From Terriglobales bacterium (GTDB lineage: Bacteria; Acidobacteriota; Terriglobia; Terriglobales; Acidobacteriaceae), in contig DASYVL010000056.1 in NCBI GenBank assembly GCA_035937135.1, positions 1 to 33,515 of the forward strand: a stretch of 33,515 bases of DNA, in the 5' to 3' direction. This document shows positions 1-7,510 of this stretch, in pieces (position 1 is the first letter of the stretch; each line of letters opens with the position of its first letter). Under the pieces are notes generated by a model that was given only the letters and a program-made list of their open reading frames with translations, was not told the origin of the DNA and did not search any database. Position numbers and translations under genes: made by a program.

Positions 1-152
1 ACTTCTAAAAGACTTGGGGTTAACGCAGGTCCGGTACCAGGCCAACAAGTGGCGAACGGCGGCGGCTTGTTAGGCGCTCTGCTAAAGGTTGCCGCCAACC
101 AATGAGTTAGCCCCTCAGAGGCTCAAAATGGATAACGATAAGGAGAAAAACA

Positions 153-332
153 ATGGACTCGAGCACGAAGGATGAGATCAAAGGCACCTTTCATGAAGTG
201 AAAGGCGCAGTCAAAAAGAAGGTAGGCCAAGTCACGAACAATCCTGACTTGGAGGCTGAAGGCAAAGCTGAACACAAGGCCGGCAAAGTTAAAAAAAAGG
301 TCGGGCAGGTCAAAAAAGTACTCGGGATGTAA
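153..332 (+). CDS. CsbD-like small stress protein
   Basis: This 59-residue, lysine-rich, hydrophilic protein has the CsbD-like pattern of two imperfect repeats built around 'KGAVKKKVGQV' (about residues 17-27) and 'AGKVKKKVGQVKK' (about residues 44-56). Family members are small, highly charged proteins induced by general stress; in Bacillus subtilis csbD belongs to the sigma-B regulon, but no molecular activity is established. The ATG at 153 is chosen because an AAGGAG ribosome site lies at 140-145, about 7 bp upstream. The upstream ATG at 128 is in another frame. The protein has no signal peptide or membrane segment, so it is probably cytoplasmic. It stands alone, with no recognisable gene between it and the left edge. 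The family call is strong; any role is inferred from the family only. Confidence 0.85.
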   Translation: MDSSTKDEIKGTFHEVKGAVKKKVGQVTNNPDLEAEGKAEHKAGKVKKKVGQVKKVLGM

Positions 333-394
333 ATCAGGCGGGCTCGGTCTGGAGCATGTTCCTGCGCTTATGACCCGGCACGGGCCCCCGGCTC

Positions 395-455
395 CCCTTC
401 GACTTCGCTCAGGGCTTGCTTCGCTCGGCTGCTGAGCCGCGCTGCCGCGCTACTC
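395..455. repeat. Dispersed intergenic repeat, copy 1
   Basis: The sequence CCTTCGACTTCGCTCAGGG followed by CTTGCTTCGCTCGGC, then an imperfect palindromic GCTGAGCCGCGCTGCCGCGC stretch, resembles the other intergenic repeats of this window (near 1840, 2010, 16600, 22300, 28180 and 28480), which share the CTTCGC/GCTCAGG core. No coding frame is recognisable between 333 and 516. The boundaries are approximate. Confidence 0.5.
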
Positions 456-516
456 AGGAGGACGGCTTTCCACACTCGCATTGGCTTTCTGCCGGTTGCC
501 GGCCGCAGGGTGCCCG

Positions 517-1728
517 CTAGCTCTTAGGCAGCGTGGGAATCGGCGGCCAGGAGAGGGCACTGCCCTGGAAAAGGGCGACGCAATCCTCGGTGCGCTTTTC
601 CCCGTCGTGGACGGCGAAGTTGCGCGGCTTTCCGCTCGAGCTGTGGCCCCACAGGGAGACGCCGGCGTAGGCGCCGTCGCGCCGCAGGATGTAGAAGATC
701 ATGTCCACGAAGCGCAGCCGGGTCATGTCGCCGTTGAAGTTGCGCACGATGCGCTTCAAGGCGTCGAGGCCGGCCTCTTTCGGCTCCATGCCGCGGCGCA
801 TGTTCTCGACGACGGTGTGCGCGCCGCAGATCTTGATGTTCTCCTCGCCGCGGCCGGTGGCGCCCGCCGAGCCTACGTCCTGATCGGTCCAGCAGCCGGC
901 GCCGATGATGGCGGAGTCGCCCACGCGCCCGGGAATCTTCCACGCCAGGCCGCAGGTGCTGGTGGCGCCGGATATCTCTCCCTTCTCATTGACCGCGGAG
1001 ACGTGAATGGTGCCCGTCGGCGGAAAGAGCACGCGCTCGACCGCCTGCTGGCGGAAGGCGGGTTCGATGCCCAGTTGCGCGGCCACCTCTTCTACTTCCT
1101 TTTTGCGCTGTTCCAGATGCGCTTGGGGCGGAACCTCGACCGGAGGCTTCCAGTTGGGATCGGAGAGCCCCGGACCCCAGGAGTCCTGGTTGGACATGGT
1201 CTCCTTCCACAGCAGCCAGATCTTGCGCGAGCGTTCGGTGAGCAGGTTCTCCCGGGGAAAGCCCTGGGCGAGCGCGAAGCGGGTGGCGCCTTCGCCTACC
1301 AGCATCAGGTGGTCGGTGCGCTCCATGACGCGCTTGGCCAGCGCGCCGACGTTCTTGATGTCGTGGACACCGGCCACGGCGCCGGCGCGGCGCGTGGGCC
1401 CGTGCATGCAGCAGGCATCGAGCTCGACCACTCCCTCTTCGTTGGGCAGCCCGCCCAGGCCGACCGAGTCGTCCAGCGGATCGTCCTCCTGCACCTTGCA
1501 CATGAAGAGGCAGGCATCCAGGGTGTCGCCGCCGCGGCGCATCAGCTCGTACGCGCCGTCCATGGACTGCGCCCCGGTGTATTTGGAGATGATGACCGCG
1601 CGCTTGGCCGCGGGAAAAGCCGGCGCCGGCTGTTCGGCGGCCGCCAGCGGCGAATCGAGCGAGGCCAGCAATGAGGCCGAGGTCACGGCTCCGGCGGCGG
1701 TGACAAAGTCTCTGCGGGTGAGCTTCAT
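517..1728 (-). CDS. Tat-exported N4-(beta-N-acetylglucosaminyl)-L-asparaginase
   Basis: This 403-residue protein is a glycosylasparaginase of the N-terminal-nucleophile hydrolase superfamily, which cleaves the GlcNAc-asparagine bond of glycopeptides after autoproteolysis. Residues 1-30 form a twin-arginine signal (KLTRRDFVTAAG), so it should be exported folded. The predicted nucleophile is Thr240, the T of 'PTGTIHVSAV'. It is followed by the family segment 'GRVGDSAIIGAG' and then by a glycine/glutamate-rich 'TGRGEE' motif. The start at 1728 is preferred over the upstream frame extension to 1755 because GGAGGA sits 4 bp upstream of the ATG and the extension precedes the Tat motif. The gene is alone, downstream of mqnE and separated from it by an inverted-repeat pair. 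The substrate in a bacterium is unknown; scavenging of glycopeptides from outside is a reasonable inference. Length fits the family. Confidence 0.9.
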   Translation of the reverse strand: MKLTRRDFVTAAGAVTSASLLASLDSPLAAAEQPAPAFPAAKRAVIISKYTGAQSMDGAYELMRRGGDTLDACLFMCKVQEDDPLDDSVGLGGLPNEEGVVELDACCMHGPTRRAGAVAGVHDIKNVGALAKRVMERTDHLMLVGEGATRFALAQGFPRENLLTERSRKIWLLWKETMSNQDSWGPGLSDPNWKPPVEVPPQAHLEQRKKEVEEVAAQLGIEPAFRQQAVERVLFPPTGTIHVSAVNEKGEISGATSTCGLAWKIPGRVGDSAIIGAGCWTDQDVGSAGATGRGEENIKICGAHTVVENMRRGMEPKEAGLDALKRIVRNFNGDMTRLRFVDMIFYILRRDGAYAGVSLWGHSSSGKPRNFAVHDGEKRTEDCVALFQGSALSWPPIPTLPKS

Positions 1729-1837
1729 GGGGTCCTCCGTTGGGGAGAAGACCAAAGGATAGCTGAGTTGTTCTAGAAACGTTCTCGAAAAATAATCCGC
1801 TGTTGGTAGCCATCTCGTCGCTGCTACTTCCCAGAAC

Positions 1838-2056
1838 GAATGTCATCCTGAGCGAGCCGCAAGCGCATGCGCAGCGGCGAGTCGAAGGACCCCTAAAGCG
1901 TTGGACAACCAATGCAGTTGCAAAGGCATTTCTACGAGAGCAGCCCAAAGCCTGCGATGCATCGTGAGAATGTCCTAGAGTCGCATCGTGATACGAACGG
2001 GGTAGGGGTCCTTCGACTCGGCCGTCATTTGCATTCCTCCCTCGCTCAGGATGACA
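1838..2056. repeat. Inverted pair of dispersed repeats between mqnE and the glycosylasparaginase
   Basis: The left arm, about 1841-1895, reads TGTCATCCTGAGCGAG and ends with GAGTCGAAGGACCCCTA. The right arm, about 2003-2055, is its inverted counterpart, beginning TAGGGGTCCTTCGACTC and ending CTCGCTCAGGATGACA. The two outer blocks of each arm match nearly perfectly while the middle has diverged. The roughly 110 bp enclosed has no recognisable gene. The whole 1729-2105 gap contains nothing else that I can identify. A transcript across it could fold into a long hairpin. Confidence 0.75.
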
Positions 2057-2105
2057 GCTCTCTGGAGGGTTGCGCGCGTTCAAGCGGAGCGCGCGGAGCG
2101 AGATC

Positions 2106-3245
2106 CTAGACGGCGACGGTGAAAGTGGTTTCGGTGCGGGTGACGGGGCGGTAGAGAGTGTCGCGCTCGATGGGCTCGCGGCCGGCTTCGCGGATCAGGC
2201 GGATGAGCTGGTCGCGGCGCAGGCCCTGGGGCGTGGTGGCGCCGGCGTCGTGGTAGATCTTCTCCTCGATGACAGTGCCGTCGATGTCGTCGGCGCCGAA
2301 GCGCAGCGTGATCTGCGCGATCTTGGGCGTCACCATCTGCCAGTAGGACTTCACGTGCGGGAAGTTGTCCAGCACCAGGCGGCCGATGGCGATGTTCTTC
2401 ACGTCGTCCATGCCCGTGGTGGTGGACAGGTGCTTGAGCGCGGTGTGCTCGGGATGGAAGGCCAGCGGGATGTAGGTCTGGAACCCAGAGGTCTCGTCCT
2501 GCAGTTGGCGCAGCTTGAGTAGATGGTCCACGCGGTCTTCGTCGTTCTCCACGTGCCCGTAGAGCATGGTGGCGTTCGACCGCAGGCCGATCTGGTGAGC
2601 GGTGCGCGCCGTCTCCAGCCACTCGTCGCCCGAGATCTTGTGGTCGCAGATGACGCGGCGCACGCGCTCGATGAAGATCTCCGCGCCGCCGCCGGGGAGC
2701 GATTCCACCCCCGCCGCCTTCATTTGCTCCAGGGTCTCGCGGATGGAGAGCTTGGCCCGCCGGGCCAGATACGCCACCTCCACCATGGTGAAGGCCTTCA
2801 GATGCACCTGCGGGAAGCGCTGCTTGAGGCCGGAGATGAGGTCGAGAAAGTACTGGAAGGGCAGGTCGGGATGCAGTCCGCCGACGATGTGGAACTCCGT
2901 GATGGCTTCCGTGTAGCCGGTGGCGGCGGTTTCAAAGGCTTCCTCGAGCGCCATGGTGTAGGCGCCGGGAGCGTCCTTCTTGCGGCCGAAGGCGCACAGG
3001 CGGCAGGCGGCCACGCACACGTTGGTGGGATTGATGTGGCGGTTGACGTTGAAGTAGGCCACGTTGCCGTGCATCCGTTCGCGCACGTGATTGGCCAGCC
3101 AGCCCAGGGCGAGGACGTCGTGAGAGCGGAAGAGGGCGAGGGCGTCGGCGGCGTCGAGACGCTGTGCCGCCGTCACCTTTTCGGCGATGGGGTTAAGGCG
3201 TGGGTCGTCGCTCTGAAAGGCGTGGGTCTGGAAGGCGTGGGACAT
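2106..3245 (-). CDS. mqnE: Aminofutalosine synthase MqnE (radical SAM)
   Basis: This 379-residue radical SAM enzyme joins chorismate-derived 3-[(1-carboxyvinyl)oxy]benzoate to the adenosyl radical, making aminofutalosine in the futalosine route to menaquinone. The [4Fe-4S]-binding CxxxCxxC is Cys77, Cys81 and Cys84 in 'NVCVAACRLCAFGRK', and 'EFHIVGGLHPDLPF' follows. The GGLHP form points to MqnE rather than MqnC, which I recall as having GGHNP at this place. The ATG at 3245 gives the usual family length. The frame stays open to a TTG at 3341, but that extension would run up to the cspA terminator and has no family-like residues. No strong ribosome site is visible at either start. An mqnP-like prenyltransferase lies about 550 bp upstream on the same strand, so two menaquinone genes flank cspA. 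Confidence 0.9.
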   Translation of the reverse strand: MSHAFQTHAFQSDDPRLNPIAEKVTAAQRLDAADALALFRSHDVLALGWLANHVRERMHGNVAYFNVNRHINPTNVCVAACRLCAFGRKKDAPGAYTMALEEAFETAATGYTEAITEFHIVGGLHPDLPFQYFLDLISGLKQRFPQVHLKAFTMVEVAYLARRAKLSIRETLEQMKAAGVESLPGGGAEIFIERVRRVICDHKISGDEWLETARTAHQIGLRSNATMLYGHVENDEDRVDHLLKLRQLQDETSGFQTYIPLAFHPEHTALKHLSTTTGMDDVKNIAIGRLVLDNFPHVKSYWQMVTPKIAQITLRFGADDIDGTVIEEKIYHDAGATTPQGLRRDQLIRLIREAGREPIERDTLYRPVTRTETTFTVAV

Positions 3246-3345
3246 GCGCAGCAACGATGATACCGCAGGGTGCGGCCCGGTCAGCACACGGAGGCTGTTC
3301 TTAGATTCTAAACGCGGTGAAAGGTTCGAAAGCACCGCCAAATGA

Positions 3346-3371
3346 AAAGCCGGAGCTCGCGCTCCGGCTTT
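3346..3371 (-). terminator. Rho-independent terminator of cspA
   Basis: A perfect 10-bp stem (AAAGCCGGAG with CTCCGGCTTT) and a 6-base loop lie 22 bp downstream of the cspA stop. On the minus strand the stem is followed by TTTTC. It separates cspA transcription from mqnE. Confidence 0.8.
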
Positions 3372-3392
3372 CCCCCGAGTTCTTCGTGGAGG

Positions 3393-3596
3393 CTACAGAC
3401 GTGTGACGTTCGCGGCCTGCAGGCCCTTGGGGCCCTGCTGGACCTCGAATTCCACCGCGTCCCCTTCATTCAGCGTGCGGTAGCCATCGGCCTGGATGGC
3501 GGAGAAGTGGACAAACACGTCCCCTCCCGACTCCCGCTGGATGAAGCCGTAACCCTTTGTAGCGTTGAACCACTTCACGGTTCCTTTTTCCTTCAT
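3393..3596 (-). CDS. CspA-family cold-shock protein
   Basis: This 67-residue protein is a single cold-shock domain: an OB-fold that binds single-stranded RNA and DNA and melts RNA secondary structure. RNP1 is 'KGYGFIQ' (residues 14-20) and RNP2 is 'VFVHFSAI' (about residues 27-34). The start '[11 protein letters not shown]' is standard and the length is typical of the family. It is followed by its own strong terminator (3346-3371) and preceded by a hairpin (3667-3692), so it is probably transcribed alone. Whether it is cold-inducible cannot be told from the sequence; many family members are constitutive. Confidence 0.96.
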   Translation of the reverse strand: MKEKGTVKWFNATKGYGFIQRESGGDVFVHFSAIQADGYRTLNEGDAVEFEVQQGPKGLQAANVTRL

Positions 3597-3666
3597 GTGG
3601 TGCGCCGGCTCCTTGTGGAAGCGATCTGGGTCCCGGAAAGCGGTCCCAACCCCCGAAAACGAAAAT

Positions 3667-3692
3667 CCCCGGAGGCCTGCCGGCCCTCGGGG
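3667..3692 (-). terminator. Probable terminator of the mqnP-like gene
   Basis: On the minus strand, CCCCGAGGGCC and GGCCTCCGGGG pair as an 11-bp GC-rich stem with one mismatch and a GGCA loop. ATTTTCGTTTT follows. It sits about 100 bp after the mqnP-like stop and about 70 bp before cspA. It could instead be part of a structured cspA leader. Confidence 0.6.
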
Positions 3693-3796
3693 ACACCCTT
3701 CGTCAGGTATCAGAACGGTCCTTCACTTGCCGAAACTCAAGCTGATTTATGGCTGAGGCGGCGGACTCTTGTCAAGTATTTATGGAGACGGCGGCA

Positions 3797-4663
3797 CTAC
3801 CCCTGGCGCAGGAGCAGGTCGCCGGCCACGAAGGCCAGGAAGACCACCGAGATCACCCCATTCATGGTGAAAAAGGCGGCGTTCAAGCGACTGAGGTCGT
3901 TGGGCGCGACCAGGGAGTGCTCGTAGGTGAGGAGCAGAGCGACGACCAAGACCCCGGCGGCGGCCACGATGCCCAGGCCAAAGGCGAAAACCACTGCTCC
4001 CAGCAGCGCCAGCATGAGGACGTGCAGGGCGCGAGCGATGGTGAGGGCGCGGGCGATGCCGAAGGCCTTGGGAATGGAGTAGAGGCCGGCGCGCAGGTCG
4101 AAGTCGTAGTCCTGGCAAGCATAGAGGATGTCGAAGCCGGCCACCCAGAGGGTGACGGCGGCGGTCAGCAGCAAGATGCGCGGGTCGAGCGAGCCGCGCA
4201 CGGCGATCCAGGCGGCGGCCGGGGCCATGCCCAGGGCGAATCCCAGCGCCATGTGCGAGCAGCGGGTGAAGCGCTTGGTGTAGGAGTAGAGCAGGAGCAC
4301 GGCGACTGCCACTGGCGAAAGCATCAGGGCCAGGCGGTTGAGTTGCGAGGCCGCCAGCACCAGCACCGCGCAGGCGAGGACGACGAAGCCAGCGACGAAT
4401 CCGCGGGAGAGCGTGCCCGCCGGCAGGGCGCGGGAGGCGGTGCGGGGGTTGGCAGCGTCGAAGGCGGCGTCGGCCAGGCGGTTGAAAGCCATGGCCGCGG
4501 AGCGCGCCGCCACCATGGCCACGATGATCCACGCCAGGGTGCGCCCGGGAGGCCATCCCCCGCCGGCCAGCATCGCGCCCAAAAGCGCGAAGGGGAGCGC
4601 GAAGACCGAGTGCTCCCACTTGATCATTTCCAGGGTGACGCCGATGCTGCGCAGCAAGGCCAC
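3797..4663 (-). CDS. mqnP: UbiA-like polyprenyltransferase, probably MqnP
   Basis: This is a membrane prenyltransferase of the UbiA superfamily with about eight hydrophobic segments. The first Asp-rich motif is N61-R-x-x-D65-x-x-x-D69 ('NRLADAAFDAANPRT') and the second is in 'CQDYDFDLRAG'; both bind the Mg-diphosphate of the prenyl donor. 'MIKWEHSVFALPFALLGA' near the N terminus is typical of the bacterial UbiA-like subfamily linked to futalosine menaquinone synthesis, where the acceptor is 1,4-dihydroxy-6-naphthoate. Proximity to mqnE supports MqnP over a 4-hydroxybenzoate enzyme. The start is uncertain. The frame is open to 4813 but would overlap the neighbouring BON gene and a palindromic repeat, so the GTG at 4663 (288 residues, family-like length) is chosen; no clear ribosome site is seen there. 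Confidence 0.85.
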   Translation of the reverse strand: MALLRSIGVTLEMIKWEHSVFALPFALLGAMLAGGGWPPGRTLAWIIVAMVAARSAAMAFNRLADAAFDAANPRTASRALPAGTLSRGFVAGFVVLACAVLVLAASQLNRLALMLSPVAVAVLLLYSYTKRFTRCSHMALGFALGMAPAAAWIAVRGSLDPRILLLTAAVTLWVAGFDILYACQDYDFDLRAGLYSIPKAFGIARALTIARALHVLMLALLGAVVFAFGLGIVAAAGVLVVALLLTYEHSLVAPNDLSRLNAAFFTMNGVISVVFLAFVAGDLLLRQG

Positions 4664-4672
4664 GCAGGGATT

Positions 4673-4747
4673 GTAGCGCCCGGCTATAGACCGCGGGCGT
4701 GGGCTAGGTGCCCACGCCCGCCACAGCCGCCGGAGAGGCGGCGCTAC
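4673..4747. repeat. Palindromic intergenic element (nested hairpin)
   Basis: An inner perfect 12-bp stem (GCGGGCGTGGGC at 4693-4704, GCCCACGCCCGC at 4710-4721, loop TAGGT) is enclosed by outer 8-bp arms GTAGCGCC (4673-4680) and GGCGCTAC (4740-4747). It fills the whole gap between the BON gene and the mqnP-like gene. It lacks a T tract, so it looks like a REP-type element rather than a canonical terminator, although it could reduce read-through. Confidence 0.7.
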
Positions 4748-4748
4748 G

Positions 4749-5543
4749 TCAGTAGGCCATGTCCTTGCCGACCACCAGTCGGTTCTCCACGCTGAAGGCA
4801 CCGGAGACCCCACGCGCGCGAATCTCAGCCACCTGGCTGTCCATGGGGCTGGACACCACTCCGTAGAGGGTGATGTGACCGTTCTGGACCACGATGCGGA
4901 TGGGCGCGCCGGGATCGTTAGCGTAGCGGCTCAGCACCGAGTCGCCATAGATGGCGCGAGCGGCGCTGAGGCGCAGGTCGTCGTCAAAGATGGAGGTGGG
5001 CAGGAGTTGGATCTGGTTCACCATGCCGCGCACTCCCTTTTCGTTCTCCGTGACCGCCACGGCGTAGTCGCGCGAACTCTCGTTGCGCACCTGGCCGCCC
5101 AGGGTCACCACACCGTCCCGCACCGTCAGGGTCAAGTGGTTGAACATGTTGCCGGTGCCATAGCGGTCGGAGTAACCCGAGGGGTCGTAGGCCAGTTTGC
5201 GCGCCAGGCGCTGCGCCAGCTCCGCGTCCGAGAGGTTCTCCGTCCGCACCGCGATCAGGTTGCGAACGTCGGCCACGTTCTTGACCCTGGCGGCCTTCTT
5301 CTCCGCCTTGGACTTGTCGGCGTAGCGAGAGACGCTGCCGGTCAGGGTGACCGCGCCGTCCTCGACGGTGGCGCGAACGTTATTCAGCTTGATGTCGCCT
5401 TGAAGTTTCTTGTTGACCTCTGCCGCGATCACTTTGTCGTAGCGCCCGCCCGCCACCCGGTCGGCCGGATAAGCCAGAACCGGCAGCGCCAATGCCGCTA
5501 AGGTCATGATTACAAGCACGTTCCTTAAAATCCTAGCTCCCAT
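4749..5543 (-). CDS. Exported protein with three BON domains
   Basis: This 264-residue protein has an N-terminal signal peptide (hydrophobic 'VLVIMTLAALALPVLAYP', about residues 9-26) and three consecutive BON-type units at about 33-100, 105-180 and 185-262. Each carries the recurring 'V.DG.VTL.G.V' strand pattern, for example 'VEDGAVTLTGSVS', 'VRDGVVTLGGQVR' and 'VQNGHITLYGVVS'. BON domains occur in periplasmic proteins such as OsmY and are thought to bind phospholipid or protect the envelope under osmotic stress. A GGGAGGGAAG ribosome site precedes the ATG. The protein should be periplasmic. It is followed by the palindrome at 4673-4747. The domain call is firm; the specific role is unknown. 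Confidence 0.88.
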   Translation of the reverse strand: MGARILRNVLVIMTLAALALPVLAYPADRVAGGRYDKVIAAEVNKKLQGDIKLNNVRATVEDGAVTLTGSVSRYADKSKAEKKAARVKNVADVRNLIAVRTENLSDAELAQRLARKLAYDPSGYSDRYGTGNMFNHLTLTVRDGVVTLGGQVRNESSRDYAVAVTENEKGVRGMVNQIQLLPTSIFDDDLRLSAARAIYGDSVLSRYANDPGAPIRIVVQNGHITLYGVVSSPMDSQVAEIRARGVSGAFSVENRLVVGKDMAY

Positions 5544-5609
5544 ACTTCCCTCCCGCAGATTTTAACTGTTTGGTTAATTAGATGAGGGAAGCGGCCGCGG
5601 AGTTGTAGC

Positions 5610-6290
5610 CTATTCCCAGCCCGAGGGGAAGCCTTCTCGCCCGATGAGGGGCACGAAGCGGCAGGCGTCCAGGCGAGTGATGAGGGGCTGGCCCTGCTCT
5701 TTGCGCACCAGCTCCAGCTCCTGGCCCTGGGCGAAGCCCACGGGGACGATCATGCGGCCGCCCTCCGCCAGTTGGTCGAGCAGCGGTGGCGGGAGTTTGG
5801 GCGCCGCGGCGGAGACCAGGATGACGTCGAAGGGAGCGGCGGCAGGCCAGCCTTCCGTTCCGTCGCCGACCACCACCTTGACGGCCGTGTATCCCAGGCG
5901 CGCGAGTGTTTCCCGGGCGCGCTCGGCAAGCGGCGCGTGGCGCTCGATGCTATAGACCTTCCCTGCCAGCTCCGCCAGGAGCGCGGTCTGATATCCCGAA
6001 CCGGTGCCGATCTCGAGCACGCTGTCGGAGGGCTGGATCTCGAGGGCCTCGAGCATGGCGGCCACGATGTAGGGCTGGGAGACGGTCTGGCCGTGGCCGA
6101 TGGGCAGAGGGCGGTCCTCGTAGGCTTCCCTTTGGGACTCCGGCCCGAGGAACTCGTGCCGGGGGACGCGCTCCATGGCGGCGAGCACGCGCGGGTCGCG
6201 GATGCCGCGGCCGCGCAGTTGCAACTCCACCATGGCTACGCGCTGGATGTGGAAGGGATCGGAAATCTGCTGTGCTGATCCTGAATCCAT
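5610..6290 (-). CDS. pcm: Protein-L-isoaspartate O-methyltransferase
   Basis: This roughly 226-residue SAM-dependent methyltransferase repairs isoaspartyl residues in damaged proteins by methylating the abnormal carboxylate. SAM motif I is 'VLEIGTGSGYQTALLAEL'. Upstream is the family signature 'PLPIGHGQTVSQPYIVAAM', and 'GRMIVPVG' near the C-terminal part is also characteristic. The start is taken at the ATG at 6290. A TTG at 6332 would add 14 unconserved residues and lies inside a 20-bp tandem repeat; the internal Met 'MVELQLRGRG' is a further alternative. It is divergent from the ThiF-like gene across an intergenic gap of about 90 bp. The protein should be cytosolic. Confidence 0.93.
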   Translation of the reverse strand: MDSGSAQQISDPFHIQRVAMVELQLRGRGIRDPRVLAAMERVPRHEFLGPESQREAYEDRPLPIGHGQTVSQPYIVAAMLEALEIQPSDSVLEIGTGSGYQTALLAELAGKVYSIERHAPLAERARETLARLGYTAVKVVVGDGTEGWPAAAPFDVILVSAAAPKLPPPLLDQLAEGGRMIVPVGFAQGQELELVRKEQGQPLITRLDACRFVPLIGREGFPSGWE

Positions 6291-6321
6291 GAGAGTGCCG
6301 GGTAACGGCGGCTCCGCGGCG

Positions 6322-6361
6322 GTTCGACTCAATCCTTATAAGTTCGACTCAATCCTTATAA
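6322..6361. repeat. Perfect 20-bp tandem duplication in the pcm/thiF-like divergent promoter region
   Basis: The unit GTTCGACTCAATCCTTATAA occurs twice, at 6322-6341 and 6342-6361, with no mismatch. The second copy runs into T and so completes TATAAT. It lies between two divergent genes, so the duplication changes promoter spacing for at least one of them. Confidence 0.9.
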
Positions 6362-6362
6362 T
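6357..6362 (+). promoter_or_regulatory. Candidate -10 element for the ThiF-like gene
   Basis: A consensus TATAAT lies 17 bp before the ATG at 6379, which implies a leader of only about 10 bases that still contains the AGGAAG ribosome site. No good -35 is visible at 16-18 bp upstream, so the call rests on the -10 alone. Confidence 0.4.
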
Positions 6363-6378
6363 ACGAGCAGGAAGCACT

Positions 6379-7401
6379 ATGCCGACCAACTGGGAGGAGC
6401 GCTACTCGCGCCAGGTGCTGTTTGCGGGCATCGGAGCGGAGGGACAGCGGCGGCTGGCGGCGGCGCGAGTGGTAGTAGTGGGCTGCGGCGCCACCGGCTC
6501 GGCGGCGGCGGCGCTCTTGGCGCGCGCCGGCGTGGGCACGCTGCGCATCCTCGACCGCGACTACGTGGAAGCCAGCAACCTGCAGCGGCAGTCGCTCTTC
6601 GACGAGGCCGACGCCACCGAATCGCTCCCCAAGGCCATTGCCGCCGCGCGGAAGATCGCCGCCTTTAACTCTCAGATCGTGGTGGAGCCGGGGGTCGCAG
6701 ACCTGACTCCCGCCAACATCGACCATTTGCTGGTCGGCGCCCAGCTCATCCTCGACGGCACCGACAACTTCGAGACCCGCTACCTCATCAACGATTACGC
6801 GGTGAAGGCGGGTACCCCATGGATCTACGGCGCGGCGGTCGGCAGCTACGGCGTGACCATGAACATCCTGCCAAGCGAGACGGCGTGTTTGACCTGCCTC
6901 TTCCCCGAACCGCCACGCGGTACGGTCGAGACCTGCGACACGGCTGGCATCCTGAATTCCGTCGCGCACTCTGTGGCCTCGGTGCAGGCGACGGAAGCGC
7001 TCAAGCTGCTGGTGGGAGCAAAGGACAAGTTGCGCCGCACGCTGCTTTCCTGGGACGCGTGGAACAACGCGCGTTCGGAGGTTTCGGCGGAGAAGCCGCG
7101 CCCCGACTGCCGCACCTGCGGCGCGCGCGAGTTCCCTCACCTGGCGGGCGAAGGACGGCCGCACATCACGCTCTGCGGGCGCAATTCGGTCCAGATCCAC
7201 GAGCGCCAGCGGCCCGTGGACTTCGCCGAGACCAGCCGCCGCCTCGAACCCCACGGGCGGGTTCGCCACAATGAGTTCGTGCTCAAGTTCTGGCACGAGG
7301 CTTACGAGATGACCGTCTTCCCCGACGGCCGCGCCATCATCAAAGGCACCACCGACCCGGCGGCGGCGCGCAGCTTCTACGCCCGCTACATCGGGTCGTA
7401 G
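6379..7401 (+). CDS. ThiF/MoeB/HesA-type E1-like adenylyltransferase
   Basis: This 340-residue cytosolic enzyme belongs to the E1 superfamily that adenylates the C-terminal glycine of a ubiquitin-like sulfur carrier (ThiS, MoaD or similar). The nucleotide-binding loop is 'VVVGCGATGSAAAALLARAG' and the acidic 'ILDRDYVEASNLQRQSLF' follows. 'DGTDNFETRYLIND' is the conserved ATP/Mg site. Zinc-binding cysteines appear as 'CLTCLF' and 'CRTCG'. The C-terminal part, about residues 255-340, is not a rhodanese domain and has no catalytic Cys-containing rhodanese loop. The ATG at 6379 is preceded by AGGAAG; the frame extends upstream into the pcm region but without family sequence. No ThiS, MoaD, ThiG or JAMM gene is nearby, so the partner carrier cannot be assigned. 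Confidence 0.88.
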   Translation: MPTNWEERYSRQVLFAGIGAEGQRRLAAARVVVVGCGATGSAAAALLARAGVGTLRILDRDYVEASNLQRQSLFDEADATESLPKAIAAARKIAAFNSQIVVEPGVADLTPANIDHLLVGAQLILDGTDNFETRYLINDYAVKAGTPWIYGAAVGSYGVTMNILPSETACLTCLFPEPPRGTVETCDTAGILNSVAHSVASVQATEALKLLVGAKDKLRRTLLSWDAWNNARSEVSAEKPRPDCRTCGAREFPHLAGEGRPHITLCGRNSVQIHERQRPVDFAETSRRLEPHGRVRHNEFVLKFWHEAYEMTVFPDGRAIIKGTTDPAAARSFYARYIGS

Positions 7402-7510
7402 CTCGGGCGGAGGATTTCCCGCCCATCCGGGCGGCGATTCTGCTATCTTTTCTCTCGCTTTGGGCCTAAAAGCGTTGTCTTGTCGCACCACCGCATCACA
7501 GGACTGACCT

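Noticed and set aside
1-152. Possible gene or RNA at the left edge
   Set aside because: I see no coding frame with family text and no tRNA or riboswitch fold; only the csbD ribosome site is identifiable.
481-1674. 397-codon open frame on the plus strand opposite the glycosylasparaginase gene
   Set aside because: It is the antisense shadow of a well-recognised gene; it lacks protein-family text and is typical of long spurious frames in GC-rich DNA.
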